DNA of 64,000 bases. Origin: Nostoc sp. C052. Lineage in GTDB: Bacteria; Cyanobacteriota; Cyanobacteriia; Cyanobacteriales; Nostocaceae. Below are positions 19,374-28,321 of this stretch, piece after piece. Within the stretch, counting starts at the first letter, position 1. Every line of letters starts with the position of its first letter. The DNA is taken from positions 1 through 64,000 of the forward strand of contig NZ_CP040277.1 of the NCBI RefSeq assembly GCF_013393905.1. Reading direction: 5' to 3'. The position numbers and the translations under genes were made by a program. The notes below the pieces were generated by a model. The model was not told where the DNA came from and ran no database searches. It worked only from the letters and a program-made list of their open reading frames with translations.

Positions 19374-19886
19374 ATGGCTAATATTGGTTTATTTTTTGGC
19401 ACTCAAACAGGTAATACTCAAACTGAAGCGGAAACAATTCAAAAGGAATTTGGTGGAGAAGACGTAGTAACATTAAATGACATTTCACAAGCTGAACCAA
19501 ATGATTTTAAGGATTACAGTCATATCATCATCGGTTGCCCTACCTGGAATATTGGTGAATTGCAAAGTGATTGGGAAGATTTCTATGATGAGCTAGATAA
19601 CATAGATTTCAGCGGTAAAAAAGTTGCTTATTTTGGAGCAGGGGATCAGGTTGGTTATCCTGATAGCTTTCAAGATGCAATAGGGATTTTGTCAGAAAAA
19701 ATTTCAGAAAAGGGTGGTGAAACAGTTGGCTATTGGTCAATAGATGGTTATGAATTTAGTGAATCTAAAGCCGTCCGCGATGGTAAATTTGTAGGTCTAG
19801 CGCTTGATGAAGATAATCAGTCTGACTTAACGAATGAACGAATTAAAGCTTGGGTTGTTCAACTCAAACAAGAGTTTGGTTTATAG
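19374..19886 (+). CDS. isiB: Long-chain flavodoxin
   Basis: An FMN electron carrier of 170 residues that can replace ferredoxin in photosynthetic electron transfer. The phosphate-binding loop TQTGNT, the flavin-stacking PTWNIGELQSDW segment, FGAGDQVGYPDSFQDA and the 20-residue insertion of long-chain forms are all present, and it is full length. AAGGAGGGAGA precedes the ATG, a strong ribosome-binding site. Flavodoxin is usually iron-controlled; here it sits in a copper island with a CopR-like box upstream, so it may protect electron flow when copper damages Fe-S proteins (inference). Confidence 0.95.
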   Translation: MANIGLFFGTQTGNTQTEAETIQKEFGGEDVVTLNDISQAEPNDFKDYSHIIIGCPTWNIGELQSDWEDFYDELDNIDFSGKKVAYFGAGDQVGYPDSFQDAIGILSEKISEKGGETVGYWSIDGYEFSESKAVRDGKFVGLALDEDNQSDLTNERIKAWVVQLKQEFGL

Positions 19887-19958
19887 AGGAGTATAAAGTC
19901 TCGTACTGAAAAGGTGTAGTTTTGAACTAGCTCTTTCGGTCAGTAAAGCTTCTTTAAT

Positions 19959-21260
19959 TCAGGTAACGTTAATAATCATTGTTAAGCCACCCCCACCTTC
20001 CACCTCAACGTTGTCGTTTGTTGCATGATGGGCAATATGACAGTGCAGCAACCACTTACCCCGATCGCGAACTGTCCAAATTACGTCGTAGCGTTCACCG
20101 GGAGCTACATTGATAGTGTCCTTTTCAATTTGGGCAACGGCGGGTAGAGGATTACCGTCTGTTTCAATAATTTTGAATGGGCCGCCATGAATATGCATTG
20201 GGTGAATGAAGGCATTATTTGAACCAATAAAGCGAAAGCGGATTCTCTGACCAATTTTGGCGTTTATAGTTTCGGTAGAGGGATAAGCTTTACCGTTAAT
20301 CGTGAAAAAGTTAGGCATTAGCCCTTCCATCGGCATTGCTGGGAAGGTATAGCCTTGCTTTATTGTCCACTCTTGAAGCTGAACCACAACGTCTTGATCG
20401 TAGGCAGGAGTTTTTGGTTTATTCTTGGGATCGATGATTAATGCACCATACATCCCTAAAGTTTGCTGGCGGTCTACATCTTTATGAGAGTGGTAAAAGT
20501 AAGTACCTGCTTGCTTAACAGTAAACTCGTAGATATAGCTTGCACCAGGTGCAATTGGCTTTTGGGTAACATCGGCTGGGCCGTCCATATTGTTGGGTAG
20601 AATCATGCCATGCCAATGTACTGTGGTTGGTTCTGGTAAGTTGTTCTTGACTACAATCCGGACGCGATCGCCTTCAGTAACTCGAATCCGCGGCCCTGGA
20701 ACTTGACGGTTGAAAGCATAAGCAGCTACCTGAACATTTGGTAGGATATTCCATTTGATCAAAGAAACATCAAGATTAAAGACCTTCACACCATTCTCTA
20801 GCTTGGGCGTTAGAGTCTGATCCCCTCGTGCATCAACGGGAGCAGTGTAGGCTATCTTTGTCAAGTCTACTGCTGCCATGTCTTCCATTGCTTCCATACT
20901 CATATCAGAGGTCATAATCATTCCTGGAGGCATGACTAAACCATTCATTTGAGTGACACTACTCATAGGTGCAGGCGGTAGCGATGATATTGGAGTCAGA
21001 GATTTCGTACCGCCCATATTCATCCCAGGCATGGATTGGTTGCCCATATTCATTCCCGGCATTGACTCAGGCTGCATATTCCTAGCACTCATGGTAAAGT
21101 TGCCGTAGAGTGCGGCGATGAAAACACCAAATGCTAAGGCTAATAGTGTTAACAGCGTCACTGCTAGAAGTTGCTCCCGCGTAGCTTTGGGTTTCATTGA
21201 CATACCCGCGTGCGAATCGCCAGCAGAAGAATTCATCTCTATATTTCGACGGGTTTTCAT
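19959..21260 (-). CDS. Multicopper oxidase (CopA-like)
   Basis: A 433-residue membrane-anchored oxidase that would oxidise Cu(I) or phenolics with O2. It has one N-terminal helix, then Met-rich tandem motifs (ESMPGMNMG, QSMPGMNMGG), and cupredoxin domains with all four copper-binding stretches: HWHGM, HSHKD, HPMHIHG and HCHIAHH (T1/T2/T3 ligands). It is shorter than classical CopA, with about two full cupredoxin domains. It begins two bases after the DUF4396 gene stop, so the two are an operon. Confidence 0.92.
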   Translation of the reverse strand: MKTRRNIEMNSSAGDSHAGMSMKPKATREQLLAVTLLTLLALAFGVFIAALYGNFTMSARNMQPESMPGMNMGNQSMPGMNMGGTKSLTPISSLPPAPMSSVTQMNGLVMPPGMIMTSDMSMEAMEDMAAVDLTKIAYTAPVDARGDQTLTPKLENGVKVFNLDVSLIKWNILPNVQVAAYAFNRQVPGPRIRVTEGDRVRIVVKNNLPEPTTVHWHGMILPNNMDGPADVTQKPIAPGASYIYEFTVKQAGTYFYHSHKDVDRQQTLGMYGALIIDPKNKPKTPAYDQDVVVQLQEWTIKQGYTFPAMPMEGLMPNFFTINGKAYPSTETINAKIGQRIRFRFIGSNNAFIHPMHIHGGPFKIIETDGNPLPAVAQIEKDTINVAPGERYDVIWTVRDRGKWLLHCHIAHHATNDNVEVEGGGGLTMIINVT

Positions 21261-21262
21261 GG

Positions 21263-22246
21263 TTACATTCCTTCCATAAACTGGTCTGTATCAGCATTGG
21301 GTGCAGGCACTTTATCGGAAGTTGCTGTAATTTGTTCTCTTTCAGCAGCTAAACTGTGACCACCTTTTCCTAACGCCCGGACGGTTCCCATGCCATGTTT
21401 TAGACCTACGGTAACCAGCCACATATTGACGGGAAAGGCAACTACAAATCCTACTACAGTTGCCAAAGACATCACACCCCAAAACCGAATTGAGGTTGGC
21501 TCGATTGCTGTCATATCGCGGCTCATCAGGATGACCATTACTGGAATCATTCCCGCCATCATCGCATTCATTGAAAGCCATTCCGGTATAAAAGAACGCT
21601 GGACAGCTTTGAGATATGACCCACCCAGCATATCTTTCATAAACAAAGATTGAAAAACTAACAGCCCAAAGGCAAAGCCGAAAACGTACTCAGAAATTAC
21701 ATCGAGCCACATCGGTAGTCCGAGGCTCATTGTAATTGCTGCGGCAAAGATCATTCCCGTTACATCACCTGCTAGACAGTGAATTGTTGAACCAACGGTC
21801 TGTTTCCACAGGGAACTGACAAACTCTTCATGCTGCATCGGTTCTGGTTCCTTACAAGATAGAATGTACAGCGTTGCGCCAATTACTCCTGTGTAGAGAG
21901 TCACTAATAGCCATCCCCACTTCATTACAGTCAGTTCAGGATTATTGGTGAACACATCCCAGGCTACATAGACTACTGAGAGGACTGTCAGACTAAACCA
22001 AACAATCAAAACAGTATCAATCAAAGCAGAACTTTTAAAGTTTGTTTCATTTGTGCCAGACATATTCATGCTGGGCATATTTGAGTTGATCGCAGGCTGA
22101 AATACAGGGGGGCTTTGAGCAATAGAATTGGGAATGCTCTCAATAGAATTAGGTGACTTTTGACTTACTCCCAAGCGTGGCGTTATTAGCACTAATCCTA
22201 GAGTTAGTGTCAATAAAACTATCCTTAAAATTGATTTGGAGCGCAT
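21263..22246 (-). CDS. DUF4396 membrane protein linked to multicopper oxidase
   Basis: A 327-residue inner-membrane protein with a signal-like first helix, a Met-containing linker (SNMPSMNMSGTN), and about six helices. The core carries HCLAGDVTGM and FGLLVFQSLFMKDM, features I associate with DUF4396, which often accompanies multicopper oxidases. It precedes the oxidase gene by two bases. A role as a copper-handling or oxidase-partner membrane protein is inferred. The first ATG gives a credible signal sequence. No direct-repeat site was found in its upstream gap (22247-22439). Confidence 0.78.
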   Translation of the reverse strand: MRSKSILRIVLLTLTLGLVLITPRLGVSQKSPNSIESIPNSIAQSPPVFQPAINSNMPSMNMSGTNETNFKSSALIDTVLIVWFSLTVLSVVYVAWDVFTNNPELTVMKWGWLLVTLYTGVIGATLYILSCKEPEPMQHEEFVSSLWKQTVGSTIHCLAGDVTGMIFAAAITMSLGLPMWLDVISEYVFGFAFGLLVFQSLFMKDMLGGSYLKAVQRSFIPEWLSMNAMMAGMIPVMVILMSRDMTAIEPTSIRFWGVMSLATVVGFVVAFPVNMWLVTVGLKHGMGTVRALGKGGHSLAAEREQITATSDKVPAPNADTDQFMEGM

Positions 22247-22439
22247 ATTTACCTTTGAATTTACAGCAAGCCACTTCTTAAAAAGCGTCTTTCATTAAGG
22301 AGTATTAGCTGGATATAAAAATCAGGTTTGAATCTTGGTAGGTATACTAAGCCTCTAGGCTTTGTTAACCGAGCTTTGGACTAATCTGGATTTTCAGAAA
22401 TCAAATAAAAATCCTATATACTCTTGTCAGTAGCAAAAA

Positions 22440-23783
22440 TTAGCGCAAGGTGAAAAACTCTTCCGCAGATGAAGGATGAATACCAATTGTTGCATCAAAA
22501 TCTTTTTTAGTGATACCTGTCCGAATAGCAAGTCCAAGACATTGAATAATCTCAGCAGCATATTCACCGACCATATGAGCGCCGAGTACTCTGTCTGATT
22601 TGCTATCAACTACTAATTTAATCAGAGTTTTCTGTTCCGGTTCAGCAATGGCATCGAAAAGAGGTTGAAACCTTTGGGAATAGCAGCGTATTGATTCCCC
22701 AAATTTTTCGCGTGCTTTAGCTTCGGTCAAGCCAACCGTAGCCGCTTCCGGTCGAGAAGAAAGTGCTGAGGGAATGCACTCTAAATTCACAGTTCGGGGC
22801 TGATTACCAAACACAGTGTCAGCAAAGGCACGACCTGTGGCAATGGCGACAGGAGTCCAATGGGGTCGGTCAGTGCAATCTCCAACAGCAAAAATATTAG
22901 CCTGAGTAGTACGGCTGTATTCATCTACTGCGATCGCTCCTTGTTTGACTTGAACACCCGCTTTTTCTAAATTAAGACCACTTAAATTAGGAACTCGACC
23001 TATGGCGCTAAGAACGGTATTTACAGTTATACTATCTTGTTCATTTCCTAATAAACTCAAAAGTACACTATCTTGAACTTTTTCAATTTTTTCAACAACA
23101 GTATTGCAGAAAATTTGAATGCCATTCTTCATCATACTTTCTTGAACTGTAGTTCTAATATCTTCATCTCGACCTGGTAAAATACGCTCTTCCGGTACTA
23201 TTAAAGTAACCTTTGAAATCAACCCATTTAGGCTTCCAGCAAACTTAACTGCTATCTGGTCACTACCAATAATCGCAATATGCTCCGGTTGCTGCTTGAT
23301 TTCAAACATCTGACGTGTAGTAATAGCATATTCAATTCCTGGAATTTCGGGTTTTACTGCTTCTCCACCTACAGCAATCAAGATTTTATTGGCAGTAATC
23401 TGGTGTCCCCCAACATCCAAAGTATGAGAATCTAAAAATCTTGTCTCTCCGTAAATTAGGCTTACCCCTGCTTCTTGAAGATGCTGAATATGCAATTTAT
23501 TCAGATGTTGGATCGCTCGGTCTTTAGCTGTCATAAATTTATGCCAGTCAATGCGGTCATTCACTTTATCCCAGCCATATTCGTCAGCATCTTCAAAAAC
23601 ATGGGAAAAACTAGCAGCATATGCCATAAGTTTTTCTGGAATACAGCCATGAATTACACATGTGCCACCTACCTGGTCGCGTTCAGAAATTAACACACGA
23701 GCACCATAACCAGCAGATTGTCTAGCGGCAGCAACGCCTCCAGGCCCTGCACCAATTACAAAGAGGTCATAATCAAAGCTCAT
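22440..23783 (-). CDS. Glutathione-reductase-like flavoprotein disulfide reductase
   Basis: A 447-residue FAD-dependent oxidoreductase. It has the FAD-binding GAGPGG, the redox-active CxxxxC in GGTCVIHGCIP, a second FAD motif (IFAVGDCTD) and the C-terminal HPSSAEEF with the catalytic His. The length fits glutathione reductase. It lacks the C-terminal Cys pair of mercuric reductase. The NAD(P)H-binding loop reads IIGSDQIAVKFAG instead of the usual GxGxxA/G, which may change cofactor use. Two CopR-like boxes lie upstream, so it likely supports thiol homeostasis under metal stress. Confidence 0.85.
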   Translation of the reverse strand: MSFDYDLFVIGAGPGGVAAARQSAGYGARVLISERDQVGGTCVIHGCIPEKLMAYAASFSHVFEDADEYGWDKVNDRIDWHKFMTAKDRAIQHLNKLHIQHLQEAGVSLIYGETRFLDSHTLDVGGHQITANKILIAVGGEAVKPEIPGIEYAITTRQMFEIKQQPEHIAIIGSDQIAVKFAGSLNGLISKVTLIVPEERILPGRDEDIRTTVQESMMKNGIQIFCNTVVEKIEKVQDSVLLSLLGNEQDSITVNTVLSAIGRVPNLSGLNLEKAGVQVKQGAIAVDEYSRTTQANIFAVGDCTDRPHWTPVAIATGRAFADTVFGNQPRTVNLECIPSALSSRPEAATVGLTEAKAREKFGESIRCYSQRFQPLFDAIAEPEQKTLIKLVVDSKSDRVLGAHMVGEYAAEIIQCLGLAIRTGITKKDFDATIGIHPSSAEEFFTLR

Positions 23784-23847
23784 AAATTATTAACTCAGTT
23801 TTTAAGAACACTATATTTCCCTATATTTTTAGCTTTCCACACAGTGA

Positions 23848-23864
23848 TGAAATTAATATGAAAT
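23848..23864. promoter_or_regulatory. CopR-box-like direct repeat, proximal
   Basis: TGAAAT at 23848-23853 and 23859-23864 with a TAATA spacer, 65 bases upstream of the reductase start. It is the first of two tandem copies. Confidence 0.6.
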
Positions 23865-23904
23865 CCTTGGAATTTTAATTAAAAAATAGTTATGCATATT
23901 CAAA

Positions 23905-23921
23905 TGAAATCAGCATGAAAT
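23905..23921. promoter_or_regulatory. CopR-box-like direct repeat, distal
   Basis: TGAAAT at 23905-23910 and 23916-23921 with a CAGCA spacer, 57 bases from the proximal copy. It lies between the reductase and the small Cys-rich gene, so it could serve both. Confidence 0.6.
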
Positions 23922-24059
23922 TTCCTGATGTCATTAGTAATAAATATTTCTTGTGCCATTAGGTAGACGCAAGCAGATTAGTTATTTTTTAATCTGAGGG
24001 CGCAGAGGCATAAATACTGTCTCATGTGAAGTTGACGACTTCAAATCGGAGGTATAATT

Positions 24060-24218
24060 ATGACGACAACCCAATCTCACCAATCCTTGCTTGAAAGTTG
24101 CATAGAGGCTTGCTTTGATTGTCTGCGTGACTATACATGGAATTTCTCAGAACCACTACCGAGTATTACACGGTATGAGCAGGAGATAGAGAAGCGATTA
24201 GCCCAGCTACGCCCATGA
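24060..24218 (+). CDS. Small Cys-rich protein, Csp/DUF326-like fragment
   Basis: A 52-residue protein whose ATG at 24060 follows a perfect GGAGG at 24049-24053. The first helix reads SCIEACFDCLRDY, with Cys at i, i+4 and i+7, like the helices of four-helix copper-storage proteins (Csp, DUF326). The C-terminal half is unlike Csp and lacks Cys. It could be a truncated Csp, or a minimal metal-binding peptide. The ribosome-binding site and copper-island position support a translated gene. Confidence 0.6.
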   Translation: MTTTQSHQSLLESCIEACFDCLRDYTWNFSEPLPSITRYEQEIEKRLAQLRP

Positions 24219-24258
24219 GTAGCATTGGAACAGGAATGGAATGTATGCCATTCAACCA

Positions 24259-26484
24259 TCACCTCTCACTTTCTTGAAACGCCAACTCCAACGAAAACGG
24301 TAGACACCCAGAATTGACAGTTGCCCACTCGTTGGCTTCTGCAATTAGAGTTTTGTTACCCGAATTGAGATAAAATTGCATTTTGGCAGTCTGCTCCAGT
24401 CTTTCGCGTTCCTTGCCCCTAATTAAGCATCGTGCAATCAGGCAGTACTCTCTAGCTACACGTTTGGCGTAAGATGCTGCTTGGAGTCGCAACTTAGTCA
24501 GTTTCTTCAGTTCTGATAAAGCGAGAGTTGCTGCTGAATCGCCTGAATGTGTACTTTGCTCACTAACTTCGGCTTTTTGTGACGTTTCAGATGCCACAAT
24601 TGCAGCTGTAGGTGCAGTAAGCGGAATACTGACCGAATTGATTAATAAGTTTTTATTATTGTAATTTTCAGACGCGCTGGAATTAGAAAAGCATTTAAAA
24701 TCCTTATCTAAATTACTTTGATTAACGTTTTGATCCAGTTGTATAATATTTGAATAAACTAATGAATTATCAGAATTATTGACAGTTGAGATTAAAGAGA
24801 AATCTTGTGGTTGTAATAAATTCAATTCTTCAGAATTAAAATTAATTTCTTCAGATTCATCTTGTACCTGTGGTACAAACAATTCCCCTTCAGACACAGC
24901 AACTTCTTCAAAACTTGCTACTGCCAACTGCCCTGTAGGGGCATCGGCAGCAGAAGGTAAGCATTTACATAAAACCTTCATATAGTAAAAATGACCGTCA
25001 TTTTGCTTTTGGTAAGGGTTTTCAGCACTCTGTTTTATAGATGAGTTTTGAAAACTATTAAATTGCCCGTCATTGCTTGATTGATAAGAGTTTGAGCTAT
25101 TTTCTGCCCAAGGATCTAAGATGTAGCGTGTGGGATGCCACAAATGCAAATGTTTTTGTAGTGTCTCTTGTGAGATAGTTTTATGAAAGCGACGTTTGTA
25201 CTCAGCACGTATCGCTTTCCCTCGTTCAGTAGCCCCTGCTGGTAAGCCTCTATCCCACTCTATTGCCCTTACTACTATCTGGATGCGTTTTTGGGCTTGT
25301 TGGCTGCGTTCCCAGTTCTGTTGCTTACGACGGTCAAATGGGATTACGTTGTCTTTGGGTTTATCAATGCTGCTAATGCCTGCTATGGCTTCTGCAAATG
25401 TGTTGGCGAATGTACCCAATAGCCGTTCGGGATAACTAATGTAGGCGCTGTACCATTTGTTGCGAATTGTGGATTCTACCCAATGCTGCACTCTCGCTTC
25501 GATTTCGTGTTGGTGTCGGCAATATTGGCTGTAGCCGGGGGCGTTAATTGCGGTAGTAAGGCAAAATTCGACTAATTTATCACTCTCTAAGTCTAAAAAA
25601 ACGATTCCGTAGCCTACGAAGATTTGTAGGAGGGTGTTTGTTTGTCCTTTTCCTGTCCAGCCTGTGCTGATGATTTCTTCCCAGTTGGCACGCCACTGTA
25701 CAACGTCAGCAGATTCTTGCTTGCGATATCTCTCCTGTGAAATTTGTTTTTTGGCTTTGTTCGCTACCCGTTTTAGTTTGGTTAAATCTTGCCGACTTGC
25801 CGCGCGATCGCAATAATCGAGGAAGATAGAAACTGAGTCGTTAATTGGTTGTAGGTCATCATCAAGTAAAAATGACCCGCTACCCGGTTGCATCGGGCAA
25901 CGGATGGCTTTGTAGTTGGTTATTTGTTTGGCACTATATGGTTTGGTGTTGGGGAAAATTTCTAGGTGTCCTTGGCGCACTCTTAAGCCTGCATTTCTCA
26001 AGGTAATCTCTAGGGCGCAAGCTAGGGCAAAAGTAGGCAGGGGGGATGCAAAGGTTAGGATCAGGTGATAGCCACCACTGAAGCTGGACTGGAGGATGAT
26101 GATATCAACTATGCCGATGTCCTCTAGCGCCGCTTTGATGCGATTTATAGATTCAATGTTGTGGTAGTCCCCAAAAAAGTCTAAATCGATTGTCGCGTAA
26201 GTGGTTGTGTCGTCAAAGCGCAGACCTACTAGTTTTGACTTGTCTTGGTGCAGGTTCCACAGTTGGGAGGGTTGGAGGTAATAATCGATGGTGCGCCATG
26301 CTGGTTTTGCACCTTCTGCTTGGTTGGGGGCAACTATCACTCCGAATGGATGCCAAAAGCGCTCTACGTAGCGTTTACCCACGGATTCTGCGGGCAGGTG
26401 GGGTTTGATTTTCTTTTTTGAAGGCTGTGAAAGGCTTAATTGGGGCTTGTTATCAAAATCTGCCCCGAAATTTTCTTGGTACAT
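24259..26484 (-). CDS. Plasmid primase/replication protein with AEP-like domain
   Basis: A 741-residue protein. Residues about 60-185 resemble archaeo-eukaryotic primases: DLD at 100-102 (metal ligands), SGGYH at 136-140, and HLEIFPN at 173-179, which resembles the motif III region of this superfamily. The middle (about 240-440) is basic and contains ERGKAIRAEYKRRFHKT, a possible DNA-binding helix. The C-terminal third is low-complexity, Ser/Asn-rich, followed by a basic helix. It lies next to ParB and a repeat-rich gap, as expected for a replication initiator or priming protein. The assignment rests on motifs, not overall similarity. Confidence 0.6.
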   Translation of the reverse strand: MYQENFGADFDNKPQLSLSQPSKKKIKPHLPAESVGKRYVERFWHPFGVIVAPNQAEGAKPAWRTIDYYLQPSQLWNLHQDKSKLVGLRFDDTTTYATIDLDFFGDYHNIESINRIKAALEDIGIVDIIILQSSFSGGYHLILTFASPLPTFALACALEITLRNAGLRVRQGHLEIFPNTKPYSAKQITNYKAIRCPMQPGSGSFLLDDDLQPINDSVSIFLDYCDRAASRQDLTKLKRVANKAKKQISQERYRKQESADVVQWRANWEEIISTGWTGKGQTNTLLQIFVGYGIVFLDLESDKLVEFCLTTAINAPGYSQYCRHQHEIEARVQHWVESTIRNKWYSAYISYPERLLGTFANTFAEAIAGISSIDKPKDNVIPFDRRKQQNWERSQQAQKRIQIVVRAIEWDRGLPAGATERGKAIRAEYKRRFHKTISQETLQKHLHLWHPTRYILDPWAENSSNSYQSSNDGQFNSFQNSSIKQSAENPYQKQNDGHFYYMKVLCKCLPSAADAPTGQLAVASFEEVAVSEGELFVPQVQDESEEINFNSEELNLLQPQDFSLISTVNNSDNSLVYSNIIQLDQNVNQSNLDKDFKCFSNSSASENYNNKNLLINSVSIPLTAPTAAIVASETSQKAEVSEQSTHSGDSAATLALSELKKLTKLRLQAASYAKRVAREYCLIARCLIRGKERERLEQTAKMQFYLNSGNKTLIAEANEWATVNSGCLPFSLELAFQESER

Positions 26485-26594
26485 GAGTGACTGTCCTGAT
26501 GATTTTTGTGCATCAGGTAGCCTCGCTGTTGGTCAAAATGTGTTAGCCTAAATTTGAATTTTTTATGTTTAAGCGGTTGGTTATCCGCTTGTTG

Positions 26595-26615
26595 GAGACG
26601 ACTGGTAATCGTCTC
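26595..26615. repeat. Perfect inverted repeat upstream of primase gene
   Basis: GAGACGA (26595-26601) and TCGTCTC (26609-26615) flank a 7-base loop, 110 bases upstream of the primase-like gene. It could be an operator or an origin element. Confidence 0.4.
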
Positions 26616-26648
26616 GTGGTTGAAAGCAAACAAAGGTTTATACTTGTT

Positions 26649-26679
26649 TAGGCTTAGACATACGTAGGCTTAGGCTAAG
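26649..26679. repeat. TAGGCTTAG iteron-like repeats
   Basis: TAGGCTTAG at 26649-26657 and 26665-26673, the second overlapping TAGGCTAAG at 26671-26679. The direct copies are 16 bases apart, in the primase-ParB gap. Confidence 0.35.
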
Positions 26680-26850
26680 ATTTAGTCCAACACGCTTCAC
26701 CAACAACAATGCGACTACCCAACTTTTTTTTGGTAATTATTTAAATGAGGCAGTTCTAGTACCGCAAGGCGGAATTAAAAATTCAAAAAGGTATACAGCG
26801 TAAGCGTTTCATTGATTTACAATGGGTGGTTTATTTACGCCGACCTGTAC

Positions 26851-27050
26851 TAGTGAAGTTGTCACTAAATCGACAAAAGAGTTTCGGGATAACAATGCAA
26901 AGCTAGTAACACTCACAAGTGTCACCTCACATTGGCTCTTGTTAGTACAACTGGTGAAGACGAAATTACTCGTACTCCGCCACCGAGTTAAAAAACAAAA
27001 AACAGTCAAATATCTTTATACGAGTTCAGCACCCAAAAAAGTTAACTCGT
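26851..27050. repeat. Inverted-repeat cluster, candidate origin or parS region
   Basis: Within 200 bases lie TAGTGA-N5-TCACTA (26851-26867), ACACT-N4-AGTGT (26909-26922), ACTCG...CGAGT (26968-26988) and ACGAGTT...AACTCGT (27020-27050). The segment lies between the primase-like gene and parB on a replicon with no other obvious origin. A short plus-strand reading frame across it looks like a by-product of the repeats. Confidence 0.45.
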
Positions 27051-27136
27051 ACTGCAATCAGTATTGAGATGCTAACCTAGTAAGTAATGTTAAATTGTGG
27101 GACAAATTCTCTACTAAATTAGCAGCCCACAGCTAC

Positions 27137-28321
27137 CTATGCAGCACGAATATTATCCTTTTTTCTATTTGTAGATACTTCCATTGCTTTCATTTGGGTC
27201 TTATAATCCTCCCAAGTTTTTTCAAATACGTCAGACTCATACATCCGCAATAAAACCTCCTCTTTATCAGTTAAATTCGGAAGTTTCAATAACTCCGCCA
27301 AAGACACTTGAACTGGGAAAACATCACTAAACTTTTGCATTAAGTGAAATATTCTCTTCCTCTGTGATGCAGATGGTTCATCCTGCAATTCTGCATCAAT
27401 TTGTCGCGGACGTAGATTTACAATTTCTAGGCTCATATTCACTAAATTCCTCAATCCAAACACAACAAACTCATTAGTTATACCAATAACCCGTCCCACA
27501 ATTTCCAACTCGGGCCGCAGTCTCTTCTTGAATTGATATACTTGGTCAAGCTGGAAACGTCGAAACGGATTGCGATCGCCACTCCGTATCCAAGCAATAC
27601 CATCGCCTATACTACCTATCTCATCTGCTTCCAGAAGGTCTATCACTTGGTAACAGATATCCTGATTGCAAACAAACTTGTACGCTGCATCAATACTCCG
27701 GTTAAATTCCATCTCCAGTGCAACAACTGCCTTAAATTTTTCCAGTTCTCGTAATTGAGAAATCAACTCAAAAACTTTCTTACCCTTGTGATAACTACCA
27801 ACACTTATATTTAGATTCTCCGAAACCTCTCGAATCACAGGCTTACCCTTCTTTAATTGAGACTTACTCTCATTTATCGAATGATTCAAATTTGAACACT
27901 TCGATTCATTCAAACGACGAGCGCTCTCCCTTTGTCTTTCTTTCGCTTGGGGACGAAGTACACTCTCCCAGTACTGCCCCTCGTGAAATTTCTGGTAATG
28001 AGTCTTCCCGCCTTCGCGATGAAGATTAAAGTCAAGCACTAGTTTCAAATCTTCTTCAGGCGAACCAGACTCGACAAATTCCACTTTCACAATGGAAATC
28101 CCTAACTGGCGAGCTATCTGCAAGCGACACTTACCTGCTAAGACGACATTTACACCAGTACGTGCAGATACCTTTAAAGATTCAAGAATCCCTTTTTCCG
28201 AGATACTTTTTTCCAAAGCTGGACGTTCCTCATTCTCACCATATATTTCTATCAGCTTCGGATGAACAACCAACTCCGCAGGCGAAATATATACAATTGC
28301 CGGATTCTGCACAAGAGACAT
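27137..28321 (-). CDS. parB: ParB-family partition protein
   Basis: A 394-residue DNA-binding protein for replicon segregation. The N-terminal ParB/Srx-like domain shows SPAELVVHPKLIEIYGE, then SISEKGILESLKVS and AGKCRLQIARQLG (the box II region), followed by a helical middle with an HTH-like segment and a Lys/Arg-rich stretch. I chose ATG at 28321 because GGAG lies just upstream; the GTG at 28339 precedes that site. No ParA ATPase is adjacent. It might also act as a ParB-like regulator. Confidence 0.8.
   Translation of the reverse strand: MSLVQNPAIVYISPAELVVHPKLIEIYGENEERPALEKSISEKGILESLKVSARTGVNVVLAGKCRLQIARQLGISIVKVEFVESGSPEEDLKLVLDFNLHREGGKTHYQKFHEGQYWESVLRPQAKERQRESARRLNESKCSNLNHSINESKSQLKKGKPVIREVSENLNISVGSYHKGKKVFELISQLRELEKFKAVVALEMEFNRSIDAAYKFVCNQDICYQVIDLLEADEIGSIGDGIAWIRSGDRNPFRRFQLDQVYQFKKRLRPELEIVGRVIGITNEFVVFGLRNLVNMSLEIVNLRPRQIDAELQDEPSASQRKRIFHLMQKFSDVFPVQVSLAELLKLPNLTDKEEVLLRMYESDVFEKTWEDYKTQMKAMEVSTNRKKDNIRAA

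Noticed and set aside
22440..23783. Mercuric reductase
   Set aside because: It lacks the C-terminal vicinal Cys pair and merA-type N-terminal domain; glutathione-reductase-like motifs fit better.
26822..27067. Plus-strand reading frame between the primase-like gene and parB
   Set aside because: It coincides with a cluster of inverted repeats, has no ribosome-binding site and has poor protein-like composition.
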